A stretch of DNA of 64,000 bases from Anaerolineae bacterium (GTDB lineage: Bacteria; Chloroflexota; Anaerolineae; Anaerolineales; Villigracilaceae): positions 1-64,000 of the forward strand of contig JAJPIZ010000011.1 in the NCBI GenBank assembly GCA_021324435.1, read 5' to 3'. Below the pieces are notes generated by a model that made no database searches, had not been told where the DNA came from, and saw nothing but the letters and a program-made list of their open reading frames with translations. The position numbers were made by a program, and so were the translations under genes. Of the stretch, positions 19,541 to 28,987 are shown piece after piece; within the stretch, counting starts at the first letter, position 1; each line of letters begins with the position of its first letter.

Positions 19541-20116
19541 TTATTTGAGAGTCACTGTGTTGTAATAAGCGAAGATAAATCCTGTTTTGTAAACGCCCAC
19601 TTGAATGAACGGACGATTGAAATCGGCGGGCGATTGTTCTCCGTACCAGTTGAAGAAGTAGTTGTCAATTTTCCCGCCCTCTTCATAGGTCAAGTTTTGA
19701 GAAAGCGTTTCAAAGCCGGGGATGGCGCGCGCCAGCATTTTGATGACCTTTTCTTTGATCTCAGTTTGCGAGAAGATCGGCGCGTCGGACGGGATGGAGG
19801 CCAGCAGATCGCGCGCGTCCATCTCGACCACAGTGTTGGTGCGCGGTTCGATGGAGAATATTCGACCTTCGCTGTCAGCGTAAATCGCGACAGACCATCC
19901 ATTGCTATCTGGGGAGTTGATCATTGTGTCCATGCCTCTTGACTTCAAAGGCAGATCGGGCAATCCCAGCGCGTCGCGGAAATTGTTGATGGCAGTGACT
20001 TGTGGATTACCAGTTGACTGGATGGTGGGAGTTGGTTTGACTGTGCATCCAATCAAAAATAGAAATCCCAAAATAACCGTGGTGAATATTGCACAGTACC
20101 TTTTGGAATTTTTCAT
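19541..20116 (-). CDS. Hypothetical lipoprotein
   Basis: VILGFLFLIGCTVKPTPT lipobox. Confidence 0.65.
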   Translation of the reverse strand: MKNSKRYCAIFTTVILGFLFLIGCTVKPTPTIQSTGNPQVTAINNFRDALGLPDLPLKSRGMDTMINSPDSNGWSVAIYADSEGRIFSIEPRTNTVVEMDARDLLASIPSDAPIFSQTEIKEKVIKMLARAIPGFETLSQNLTYEEGGKIDNYFFNWYGEQSPADFNRPFIQVGVYKTGFIFAYYNTVTLK

Positions 20117-20149
20117 TATTGCCTCATGGATTCGTTTTTGAATTGTTGG

Positions 20150-21493
20150 CTATCTCTCCAGCAATCCCAACACCACAGGCAACATCTGCTTCTTTCTCGA
20201 GACCACGCCGGGCGCGTCACGCGTGCCATCCGGCAGGGGCGGGTAGGGCAGGTCATCCAGCACGGGCGGCGGGTTGGAGGTGACGATCACGCGGCTGGAA
20301 CCGCGCACCACGTCGGTGATGAGGAGCATGGCAAAGTCAAGGCCGCGCTTGTCGCGTAAATCGTCGAGGGCGGATTGAATCGGTTTGAGATATTCGGTCA
20401 ATTGCAAAAGATCGGTCACTTCGGCCTGTGCCACTGCGAATTTGAATCCGCCCGCTTCGAAGGATTTGATGTCGGTACTGACTACTTCCTTCGGGTCGCG
20501 GTTGGCCAGTCCCGCGCCGGCAGATAAAACGGCTTTGCCGTACGATTCGATGGTCTCGCCTTTCAACGGCGAACCGCCGACAAAGGCCCAGCGCGAGAGT
20601 CGCTCGGCGGCGTCTTTGTCGCGCGGCGTGGTGGTGGGAGAGGTCAGGATAAGGGTGTCCGATAAAAGTCCCGCGAGAAGCGCACCCGCCAGAGTCGGCG
20701 GCATGGAGAGTCCCGCGTCCGCGGTTAGTTCCGAAACCAGTGTCGAAGTCGAGCCGACCACATCCACTGTAAATCGAATCGGTTGATGAGTCGAAGGGTT
20801 GCCGAGGCGATGATGATCCAAAATTTCCAGCAGTTCAGCCTCTTCGAGCGCGGCGATGGCTTGGCGCGGCTCGTTGTGATCCACGAGAATGATCTTCAGG
20901 CGCGGCGGGTTGAGCACCTCGCGCTGGCGCGCAATGCCGAGATACAAACCGTTTTCATCCACGACCCAATAATCGTTGAACTCGTCGCGCAAAATTTTGT
21001 TGAGCGAATCGCGGATGTGTGCGTTGGCCGCGAACTTCGGCACCGATGTGTCCGCCGCCTCTTTGCAGGGCGCGGTCATCAACTCGCGAATCGGAGTCTC
21101 GCCGGGCCGCGGGCCGACTGTGTCGGTGAAATATTTGAACATGCTCAAGCCGTTGATGATGCCGAATGGTTTTCCATCGTCGCCGACGACCGGCGCGATG
21201 CCGCCGGTACGCGTGGCCAGCGACCAGGCCGCGCTGAGTTGTGCTTCGGGGCGGATGCTGTCGAGGCGTTGCATGACAGATTCAAAACGCGGTGACGCGT
21301 CGGTCAGCAACAATGGCGGATCGAGCGCCAGCCGCTTCAATACCCACGACGTTTGCGGGTTCAATGCTCCCGCGCGGGCTGCCACCGCCTCGGCTTGATC
21401 TCGTTCGCGCAACAACCACGCATAGCCCATCGCGGATGCAATCGCGTCGGTATCCGGATTGACGTGGCCGATGACGTAGATTTTGTTTGACAT
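20150..21493 (-). CDS. Mn-dependent inorganic pyrophosphatase (DHH/DHHA2) with CBS region
   Basis: VIGHVNPDTDAIASAMGYA; ILVDHNEPRQAI; ILDHHRLGN. Confidence 0.88.
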   Translation of the reverse strand: MSNKIYVIGHVNPDTDAIASAMGYAWLLRERDQAEAVAARAGALNPQTSWVLKRLALDPPLLLTDASPRFESVMQRLDSIRPEAQLSAAWSLATRTGGIAPVVGDDGKPFGIINGLSMFKYFTDTVGPRPGETPIRELMTAPCKEAADTSVPKFAANAHIRDSLNKILRDEFNDYWVVDENGLYLGIARQREVLNPPRLKIILVDHNEPRQAIAALEEAELLEILDHHRLGNPSTHQPIRFTVDVVGSTSTLVSELTADAGLSMPPTLAGALLAGLLSDTLILTSPTTTPRDKDAAERLSRWAFVGGSPLKGETIESYGKAVLSAGAGLANRDPKEVVSTDIKSFEAGGFKFAVAQAEVTDLLQLTEYLKPIQSALDDLRDKRGLDFAMLLITDVVRGSSRVIVTSNPPPVLDDLPYPPLPDGTRDAPGVVSRKKQMLPVVLGLLER

Positions 21494-21499
21494 GTGCTG

Positions 21500-21505
21500 A
21501 TTATA
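21500..21505 (-). promoter_or_regulatory. -10 box TATAAT, 6 nt before ATG 21493 (leaderless geometry)
   Basis: minus-strand TATAAT-CAGCAC-ATG. Confidence 0.65.
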
Positions 21506-23108
21506 TCTTGCCTGTTTCGGCGAGCTGTAAAAATGTTTTCACGATTTCGGGATCAAAATGCTTTCCCGCCTGTGCCTGCATGTAGGTAATTGTCTTTTGG
21601 CGCGGCCAGCCTTTTTTGTAAGGGCGGTCGGATTGGACCGCGTCCCACACATCTGCCACGGCAAAGATGCGCGCCGCAAGCGGAATTTCCCTGCCTTTCA
21701 AGCCGCGCGGATAGCCCGTGCCGTCCCATTTTTCGTGGTGGCAATAAGGAATGTCGAGGGCCTTTTGCAGGAAGGGGATGCGCGAGAGCAACTCATAGGC
21801 GATGGTCGGATGTTGCAGAACGATATCGCGCTCGACCGGGGTAAGAGGGCCTGTTTTTCGCAAGATTTCGTCGGGGATGGCCATCTTGCCGATGTCATGC
21901 AGGATGGCACCGCGGCGTATGTGCTCGAATTCTTCGCGGGGAATGTCGAGGGCCAACGCGAGTTTCATAGTTGTCTCTGTGACGCGGCGGCTGTGGCCTT
22001 CGGTTTCCTTGTCGCGCAGTTCGAGGGCCTTGGCCCAGCCTTCGAGCGTGGTGTCGTAGGCCTCTTCCAAATCCTGTGTGCGTTCCTGGACGCGCTGTTC
22101 CAGTTGGTTGTTCAATCTTTCCAGGTTTTCCTGAAGTTCAACGTATGCGGTGACATCGCGCGAGACGAAGACGCGTCCGATGTATTCGCCGCGCTGGCTG
22201 TGCAGCAGGGTGGCTTTGACTTCATGGTGATAGGTCTTTCCGTATGCGCTGAGAGTGGTTCTGACGGATTTGTTGGATGGTTCCTCGAATTCGCGGAGCA
22301 GTTTGGGCCATTCGGCAAAAATTTCTCCTGCGAATTTTCCGATCACATCCTTCGATTCCTTCTCGATGGCGTAGAGGGCAATGGGGTTGATGTCCACGAT
22401 TCGATTTTGTGTGTCCAGGATAATGACCAAATCGGACATGTTTTCAACGACATTATGGCGCGCAATGGGAACGATATCGAATAGGCGATAGCGGAATAAC
22501 GCCCACGCAATTGCAAGATTTCCGATTGCCATGGTGAACGGGCTGGTATAGCGGTGCTGGGTGAGACTGACACCGGCCAGGGATAAGAGGGTTCCGGCGA
22601 TGATGATCAATACGCCAAAAGCAATTGCCGCAACCTGGAAACGGAAGAGTTGATGCGGGTGGAGAAAAGCGATTATTAACAGCGCCAGACTCCCCAGAGT
22701 GATTAGATACCCGTAGGCGGCATAGCTATACACCACCGGCGTAAATGTATAAGTTAATTCGCCGAAGGGAAAAATTTCCACAAGACGCGGGTCGGGATAA
22801 ATCTGGTGATGAAACTTGTCGGTGAGCACCAGCACTGTGAATAAAGCCGGGACGACCATTGACGCTGCCAGGATCAGTTTTGGATGCGGCAGTTTGTATC
22901 CCGTATATTGAATAACAAAGATCGGGAAAGCAATTATTATTACCAATCCAGCCAAAAACTGAAACGAATCCCAAAAAATCTTCCCCTGCAGGGACGGGCT
23001 GAGCAGTTCCAGAATGAACCCCCCGATCCACAATGTCCATCCAATAAGATACCAGACGAAGGCGTTGACGCCGCGCGCCTCCCGCCGTTGCCAGGCAAAA
23101 ATCGTCAC
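21501..23108 (-). CDS. 7TM-PAS-HD-GYP domain protein (putative c-di-GMP phosphodiesterase)
   Basis: HSRRVTETTMKLA...RRGAILHDIGKMAIPDEIL...HHEKWDGTGYPRGLKGREIPLAARI; first TM helix continues upstream of this start. Confidence 0.88.
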   Translation of the reverse strand: MTIFAWQRREARGVNAFVWYLIGWTLWIGGFILELLSPSLQGKIFWDSFQFLAGLVIIIAFPIFVIQYTGYKLPHPKLILAASMVVPALFTVLVLTDKFHHQIYPDPRLVEIFPFGELTYTFTPVVYSYAAYGYLITLGSLALLIIAFLHPHQLFRFQVAAIAFGVLIIIAGTLLSLAGVSLTQHRYTSPFTMAIGNLAIAWALFRYRLFDIVPIARHNVVENMSDLVIILDTQNRIVDINPIALYAIEKESKDVIGKFAGEIFAEWPKLLREFEEPSNKSVRTTLSAYGKTYHHEVKATLLHSQRGEYIGRVFVSRDVTAYVELQENLERLNNQLEQRVQERTQDLEEAYDTTLEGWAKALELRDKETEGHSRRVTETTMKLALALDIPREEFEHIRRGAILHDIGKMAIPDEILRKTGPLTPVERDIVLQHPTIAYELLSRIPFLQKALDIPYCHHEKWDGTGYPRGLKGREIPLAARIFAVADVWDAVQSDRPYKKGWPRQKTITYMQAQAGKHFDPEIVKTFLQLAETGKI

Positions 23109-23186
23109 GCCCAGGGAAAGCCCGAAGGAGATCAGATACGGTAATAAATAAACAAGGGACTGATATACTTCGCAAACCCAAGCATT

Positions 23187-23435
23187 CTAATAACTAAATG
23201 AACGTTTGAAATAATAAACCTCTGTGAAGCCTCCACTATCGTTATCGTACCGATAGAAGTTAATCATTTCCCATCCCTGTTTTCCTAATTCGTTCATGTA
23301 ACTTGCAAAAGACCATATTGTATGCTCGGCATCGCTTAGACTATCAATTCGTGTACCACGTTCAAACGCTTCTATTATTATGCCATTAGAAAAGCAATTC
23401 AAACTACATCGCAAATATTCCCATCTTGGAGACAT
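23187..23435 (-). CDS. DUF4177-like small protein
   Basis: WEYLRCSL...MNELGKQGWEMINFYRYD...YYFKR. Confidence 0.55.
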   Translation of the reverse strand: MSPRWEYLRCSLNCFSNGIIIEAFERGTRIDSLSDAEHTIWSFASYMNELGKQGWEMINFYRYDNDSGGFTEVYYFKRSFSY

Positions 23436-23444
23436 AGAGTCACC

Positions 23445-23618
23445 TCAGTTACTCTTTTTGCTTTTCTTTTCCTTTTGCTTGATCGCCTTATCTGTGTCCT
23501 CTTTAGGCTTTGGCTTTACTTTCAGTAATGCGGCTAGAGCCTCCTTGAAGTCAAGCGGGAAAAGAGAAACAGGTTTTTCGTTTGTTGTCTTCTTTTCGTC
23601 ATTCTGATTTTCATTCAT
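23445..23618 (-). CDS. Short basic protein (57 aa)
   Basis: MNENQNDEKKTTNEKPVSLFPLDFKEALAALLKVKPKPKED...; start overlaps PIN stop (ATGA). Confidence 0.6.
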   Translation of the reverse strand: MNENQNDEKKTTNEKPVSLFPLDFKEALAALLKVKPKPKEDTDKAIKQKEKKSKKSN

Positions 23619-24109
23619 GGTATCAATCTCATTTGTTTTATGTGCGGCTCGCAAATATGTATTCCTATCATAACTTCATATTTGAACAGTCTATCATCAT
23701 AATGATTGACCTCATCAATCCTGTGAACATTCTTATTGTACCAAAATGCAGATGCAAGATGAACAGCGTCTTTCGCCTTTAGAACCCAACCGTGAGGGAT
23801 AGCATCTCTAATCAGCCTTCTTGCAATTGGTGCAATATGAGGGCCGTTGTCAATGATTTTTATTATCTTGTCCATCGCCCACATTTCGTCAATCAAAGAC
23901 TCGACTTTTGGATCGAGGCGCGATTTTGTCTTTTCATCAGCGACATGAGCAACTTCTACAATACTTTCGGATGAAGTCAAAATGAAACTATCTTTCTCCC
24001 CTTCAATCTCTGTCATAATATCTCGAATCATTGGTGCTCTTGAAGGCATGCCATTCAAGAGAGACAGAAAAACACTGCTATCCCAATAGAGGTGACGATT
24101 ATTCGGCAT
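23615..24109 (-). CDS. PIN-domain RNase (VapC-like)
   Basis: LYWDSSVFLSLLNG; SESIVEVAHV; AKDAVHLASAFWYN; YDDRLFKY: PIN-type acidic residues present. Confidence 0.78.
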   Translation of the reverse strand: MPNNRHLYWDSSVFLSLLNGMPSRAPMIRDIMTEIEGEKDSFILTSSESIVEVAHVADEKTKSRLDPKVESLIDEMWAMDKIIKIIDNGPHIAPIARRLIRDAIPHGWVLKAKDAVHLASAFWYNKNVHRIDEVNHYDDRLFKYEVMIGIHICEPHIKQMRLIP

Positions 24110-24851
24110 CCCGTAGTCGCCTTATGGCTTCTTCTGGATATTCATCCCCTTCTTTCCAGGGTATGATTCCCACCAAACTCATAAGGTCAATACTGCTTTC
24201 TTTGATAGGTTCAATGTATTTTATGTCGCGAACATCAACAGGTCTTCCAGATATGGGGTCGCGATATATCTGCCCTGCAACGCGAACACGTTTATCCCAA
24301 GCGTCCAACATCAAATCTTCTTGACCTTTTTGCAGGTAACAATCAACTGCTCGATTGAACAGAGTATCGTAGAGAACGAATCGCATTTTCCCATGTTTCG
24401 ACAAAGTTTCAACCGTACCAGTTACCGTGCCAAAGGAGAATTCACCCGAGGTTATTTCTTGCAACTCGATTGGTCGGTCAATAGAAACGCCAAATTCCTC
24501 CGTCTTGAATTCTACGGAGGTGATTTTCCCATTCAACAATCCCGTAATTGCGCGCGCCTCTCGTGCGATAGGCTCTGGATAAGGAATTGGTTCATCGTTT
24601 TGGATTGAACCCCCGATAATCTCAAATGCCTTTACGACCTTTTCTATCGCAGTTTGATTAACAGACCGACCAATAATCAGGGCAGTTGCGCTACCAGATT
24701 CGAGTTTCGCAATCTCCCATTCTATTTCAGCATGTTCTCCAACTTCGTTGGTGAGAGCCTCTACCAGAGACGCGAAATGCCTCATCGCTTGCGCAAACTC
24801 GGCAAGGGGTATATCGCCCTGAAGAGTGAGGCCCAGAGTATCCTTAGCCAT
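24099..24851 (-). CDS. Uncharacterised 250-aa protein upstream of and overlapping the PIN gene
   Basis: ORF MAKDTLGLTLQGDIPLAEFAQAMRHFASLVEALTNEV...; 11-nt overlap with PIN gene. Confidence 0.7.
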   Translation of the reverse strand: MAKDTLGLTLQGDIPLAEFAQAMRHFASLVEALTNEVGEHAEIEWEIAKLESGSATALIIGRSVNQTAIEKVVKAFEIIGGSIQNDEPIPYPEPIAREARAITGLLNGKITSVEFKTEEFGVSIDRPIELQEITSGEFSFGTVTGTVETLSKHGKMRFVLYDTLFNRAVDCYLQKGQEDLMLDAWDKRVRVAGQIYRDPISGRPVDVRDIKYIEPIKESSIDLMSLVGIIPWKEGDEYPEEAIRRLRDAE

Positions 24852-24866
24852 AGGATTTCTTTGGTT

Positions 24867-24895
24867 ATTCTATTCCTTCTCGACTCACCTGCAAA
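24867..24895 (-). promoter_or_regulatory. Candidate promoter for the PIN operon
   Basis: minus-strand TTTGCA-17 nt-TAGAAT, 15 nt before the ATG at 24851. Confidence 0.5.
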
Positions 24896-24904
24896 GTCCT
24901 AATT

Positions 24905-25819
24905 TTATTTCGTGATGTTCTTGTAATAAAGCCGCTTACCTTTTGCGTTGCGAATTGCTTCTACCGTCCGTTGCCCGTCTTCAATCTTGCGGTTATTATA
25001 GCGAAAGGCAAATTCATCTACGTATCGGTCGAGATGTTCTTCGCTGACATGGTGGAAAGTACCAGTCACTCCACGCTTCAAAAGGGCAAACCAACCTTCA
25101 AGAGTATTAGTATAGGCATCGCCGCGCACATATTCGCCAGCGCCATGATCTACGACCTCATGTCCAGCGAATTCTTCTTCAAGACCGGAGTAAGCGCCAA
25201 AACTGTCACTCATAATAACGGCGTTCTTGTCTACATTGTTGCGGATGGCATTTTTCAAAGTGCCAGCAGTAACGTTTCGGACTTTATGCGCGCGCAACTG
25301 GCCGCCACGTTGAACAAGCGCAAAAACGGGGGTTTTGTTTTCGGAGCCGCGACCACGCTTTCCGCCGCGCATTTTTCCACCAACATAAGTTTCGTCAACT
25401 TCAACGACACCATTCAACTTATCGGATAAAGGGGCTTCCCGCATGGCAAGGCGAATCCGATGAGCCATGAACCAAGCCGTTTTATAGGTCACTCCCAAAG
25501 TTCGGTGCAACTGATGAGCCGAAATGCCTTTCTTGCTGGAACACATCAGATATAAAGCCATCAACCAATCAGCGATTTTGATTCGGCTACCCTCGAAGAT
25601 TGTCCCAACCGTAACGGTAAACTGCTTGCGGCAGGATTTGCACTTGTAAACACCAAAGCGGACATGCTTTTTGCCTTCGGCTTTGGGCGTCAGTTTGTAA
25701 GCCTCGGTGCTGTTACAATGGGGGCATACCGCGCCATCAGGCCAGCGGATTGCTTCGAGCATTTCGCGGGCTTGGTCTTCGTTCAGGCTTCGGAGTTGTT
25801 TGAAGGTGATGTTTTCCAT
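24905..25819 (-). mobile_element. IS1595-family (ISXO2-like) transposase gene
   Basis: zinc ribbon CPHCNSTEAY...CKSCRKQFTVTVGTIFEGSRIKIADWLMALYLM; VVEVDETYVGGKMRGGKRGRG; DSFGAYSGLEEEFAGHEVVDHGAGEYVRGDAYTNTLEGWFALLKRG. Confidence 0.92.
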
Positions 25820-25825
25820 GCCTCT

Positions 25826-25854
25826 ATATTAGCATAAAGGCGTGGGTTTGTCAA
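25826..25854 (-). promoter_or_regulatory. Near-consensus sigma70-type promoter for the transposase, leaderless geometry
   Basis: minus-strand TTGACA-17 nt-TAATAT with TGn extension; 6 nt to ATG 25819. Confidence 0.75.
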
Positions 25855-25924
25855 GTATATAATTCCCATAAACAAATTTACCCGGTTCCATTTTGTTCGA
25901 GGTGGCAATGCAATTGTACTTCAT

Positions 25925-25959
25925 GTCAAAAACCCGAGGGATGTCCTCGGGTTTTTGAC
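25925..25959 (-). terminator. Rho-independent terminator downstream of the XDH gene
   Basis: 15-bp stem GTCAAAAACCCGAGG-GATGT-CCTCGGGTTTTTGAC. Confidence 0.85.
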
Positions 25960-25960
25960 T

Positions 25961-28900
25961 TTACTTTCCTTTGAGTGCCCTCCAAATTTTTTCAGGCGTG
26001 ATTGGATTATCGTCAATGTTCACGCCAACCGCGTCGAGGACGGCATTGCCCACCGCAGGCGCGACGCCGTCCATCGGAATCTCCGCCACCGCCTTGACGC
26101 CGAACGGGTGGCTCGGCTCGAATGTTTCAACAAAGATCGTTTCGAGTTCCGGCATTTCGTCCGCGCGGAAGATGTGATAGCGGTCCAAATCTCTTTCAAT
26201 CGCGTTGCCTTTGTCGTCGTAGCGCATTTCCTCGCAGACCGCGTAGCCGAGCGCCTGAGTCATGCCGCCCTCGATTTGACCGGAAGCCGTCAGTGGATTC
26301 ACGATGACGCCCGAGTCAACCGCCATCACAAGTTTATCCACCGTTACCGCGCCGGTCTCTACATCCACGCTGACTTCTGCAAACTGCGCGGCGAACGGCG
26401 GTGGCGAGGACGGCGAGACATACGAGCCGATGCCCATGATCTGTTCCTGCTCATTCTTGTGCAAAGTATCCAGCGCGATTTCAGCCAGCGAAACCGATTT
26501 TCCACTCGGCGCGATGGCTTGACGATTCGATAATCGAATATTCGAATATTCGACTTCACCAAGCATCTTTGCCGCGCGGACCTTGATTCGTTCCGCGGCC
26601 ATCTCCGCGGCTCTGACCGCCGCCGCGCCGGAAATGTACGTTGTGGACGACGCGTACGCGCCTTTATCGAACGGCGTGAAGTCCGTATCGGAGGAATAGG
26701 TGATGATGTCTTCGAGCGGCACGCCCAACACTTCAGCGACCATCTGCGCGATGACCGTGTCTGAGCCGGTGCCTAAATCGGTCGCGCCGACCAAAAGATT
26801 GAACGAACCATCATCATTCATCTTGACCGACGCGCCGCCCATGTCTAAATATGGAATTGCCGTTCCTTGCATAACTAATGCGACTCCTATCCCTTTTCGC
26901 TTCGCTGAACTTGGAGTTCCATGTTCCATGTTCCATGTTCCATGCTTTTCACTTGTCACTTGGAACTTGGTACTTGGAACATTCCGATGCCACTCCTCAT
27001 TTCCGTATTTTGAATCCCAGCCAATCGCGGCTTTGCCTTGTGCCACGCATTGTTCGAGGCCCACAGTGTGAATGATCTCCGGCCTCGGCTCGCGGCCTTC
27101 GTTCCAGGCTGTTGAAAACGGGTGATATTCGCCGGGATGAATGGCGTTCTTCAATCGAAATTCAATTGGATCGAGGTTCAAGGCGCGCGCGATCTTTTCC
27201 ATGTGACGCTCGACAGGCCAGTATCCCTGCGGGACGCCATAACCGCGAAAGGCTCCGGCGGGCGGCGTGTTGGTGTAGACCACGTCCGCATAAAAACGGA
27301 TGTTGGGCTGTTTGCGATATTCGCCATCGCCAACATACAACGCCATGGCTTTGTGACCGGTGTTGCCGGTGACGGTCAACGCGTGACAACCATACGCGCC
27401 GGTGTCCGAGAGCACGCGCATTTCGTTGGCTGTGATCGTGCCGTCTTTTTTCACGCCGGTCTTCATCCAAATCTTCATCGGATGCCGCGAGCGCGCCGCG
27501 ATGAATTCTTCTTCGCGCGTGTATTCATAGATCACAGGCCGCTTGGTGGCAATCGTCAAATGCGCGGCCACGTCTTCCATCAACACTTCCTGTTTGCCGC
27601 CGAAGCCGCCGCCGATGCGCGGCTTGATGACGCGGATTCGTTTGACCGGCAAATTCAAAACCGGCGCGAGCATGCGCCTCACATGAAACGGCACTTGAGT
27701 CGAAGTGCGAATCACGAGGCGGTCGTCTTCATCCCAATAGGTCACGCATACATGCGGCTCGATGGAAACTTGTTGCACCTTCGGCACGCTGTATTCGCCC
27801 TCGAAGATGTGATCGGCTTCCGCGAATCCTTTGTCGGGGTTGCCGATGTCAATGCGGATTTTCGCGGCCACGTTTCGGGCGGGGTCCGAATCGGCGAAGT
27901 TGACATATTCCGGCTCATCGTGGATTCGAATCGCGTCGGGCTTCATCGCGTCTGCGGAGTCCAAAATCGCGGGCAACGGCTCATACTCGACCTCGATCAG
28001 AGTCAGCGCTTTTTCAGCGATCTCCGCCGTTTCCGCCGCGACGAACGCCACGCGGTCGCCGACAAAGCGAACTTTATTGTCCAGCGAAAACGTATCGAGC
28101 GGACCCGGAATCGGATCGGACTGCCCGGCGGTTGACCACACGACGCGCGGGAGGTCCTGCCATGTGAGCACCGCCGCGACGCCCGGCAGGGCTTTGGCTT
28201 TGGACGTGTCAATGCTTTTGATGCGCGCGTGCGCGTGCGGGCTGTGTAAAACTTTAGCGACCAACATGCCGCGCTTTTCGATGTCCGCCGCGAAGGCCGG
28301 TTTGCCCTGCACGAGTTTGACCGCATCCACTTTCTTTTCGGGCTTGCCAACAACTTGCCATGCTTGAGTTTGCGGAGTGACCACGACTTTGGGTTTGGTC
28401 AACAAACTCGCAAATTGATCGCTCGGCGATTCATTCGCTTCCGGCCCGACTTCGGGCGGCTTGCCAAAATCCCAATTGACCGCGTCCCAGCTGACAGGTT
28501 CATCGCCGCGCAGGATGGCCGCGGCGCGCAAGACGGCTTGCACGGGTTTGAGATAACCTGTGCAACGACACAACACACCGGAGATGGCCTCGCGGACTTC
28601 ATCTTCGCTTGGGTTCGGATTTTTATCCAGCAGAGTTTTTGCCGCAAGAATTTGCGCGGGCGTGCAATATCCGCATTGGATCGCGCCCGATTCAACAAAC
28701 GCGCGTTGAAGCGGATGCAAGCCTTCGGTCTTTTTCCAACCTTGATCGGGATGCTCGCCGAGCGCTTCGATGGTGACGATGTTATGTCCCTCAGCCTGCG
28801 CGGCCAGCATGGATCCCGCGTTGACCGGCTTGCCATCCAGTAAAACAGTATCTGCGCCGGTCCATCCCTGCTCGTCGCCGAATTTGACTCCGTAAAAACC

Positions 28901-28987
28901 AAGCCTGCGGATGACAGTGAACAACGTTTCGGATGGTGCGCATTCGATCGCGTGTTCTGTGCCGTTGACGGATAAGGTTATGTTCAT
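25961..28987 (-). CDS. Xanthine dehydrogenase family: 2Fe-2S small subunit fused to Mo-binding large subunit
   Basis: MNITLSVNGTEHAIECAPSETLF; CGYCTPAQILAAKTLLDKNPNPSEDEVREAISGVLCRCTGYLKPVQAV; IGGGFGGKQE; start at 28987 rather than 29059. Confidence 0.9.
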   Translation of the reverse strand: MNITLSVNGTEHAIECAPSETLFTVIRRLGFYGVKFGDEQGWTGADTVLLDGKPVNAGSMLAAQAEGHNIVTIEALGEHPDQGWKKTEGLHPLQRAFVESGAIQCGYCTPAQILAAKTLLDKNPNPSEDEVREAISGVLCRCTGYLKPVQAVLRAAAILRGDEPVSWDAVNWDFGKPPEVGPEANESPSDQFASLLTKPKVVVTPQTQAWQVVGKPEKKVDAVKLVQGKPAFAADIEKRGMLVAKVLHSPHAHARIKSIDTSKAKALPGVAAVLTWQDLPRVVWSTAGQSDPIPGPLDTFSLDNKVRFVGDRVAFVAAETAEIAEKALTLIEVEYEPLPAILDSADAMKPDAIRIHDEPEYVNFADSDPARNVAAKIRIDIGNPDKGFAEADHIFEGEYSVPKVQQVSIEPHVCVTYWDEDDRLVIRTSTQVPFHVRRMLAPVLNLPVKRIRVIKPRIGGGFGGKQEVLMEDVAAHLTIATKRPVIYEYTREEEFIAARSRHPMKIWMKTGVKKDGTITANEMRVLSDTGAYGCHALTVTGNTGHKAMALYVGDGEYRKQPNIRFYADVVYTNTPPAGAFRGYGVPQGYWPVERHMEKIARALNLDPIEFRLKNAIHPGEYHPFSTAWNEGREPRPEIIHTVGLEQCVAQGKAAIGWDSKYGNEEWHRNVPSTKFQVTSEKHGTWNMEHGTPSSAKRKGIGVALVMQGTAIPYLDMGGASVKMNDDGSFNLLVGATDLGTGSDTVIAQMVAEVLGVPLEDIITYSSDTDFTPFDKGAYASSTTYISGAAAVRAAEMAAERIKVRAAKMLGEVEYSNIRLSNRQAIAPSGKSVSLAEIALDTLHKNEQEQIMGIGSYVSPSSPPPFAAQFAEVSVDVETGAVTVDKLVMAVDSGVIVNPLTASGQIEGGMTQALGYAVCEEMRYDDKGNAIERDLDRYHIFRADEMPELETIFVETFEPSHPFGVKAVAEIPMDGVAPAVGNAVLDAVGVNIDDNPITPEKIWRALKGK
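26908..26982. repeat. In-frame degenerate minisatellite (TTCCATG)n plus ACTTGGAAC words inside the XDH gene
   Basis: TTCCATGTTCCATGTTCCATGTTCCATG...CACTTGGAACTTGGTACTTGGAAC; encodes KFQVTSEKHGTWNMEHGTP. Confidence 0.8.

Noticed and set aside
23187-25819. Prophage or integrative element
   Set aside because: No integrase, phage structural genes or att sites recognised; only a transposase and small accessory genes.
24850-25870. Terminal inverted repeats and target duplication of the IS1595 element
   Set aside because: I compared the flanks by eye and found no convincing match, so ends are not reported.
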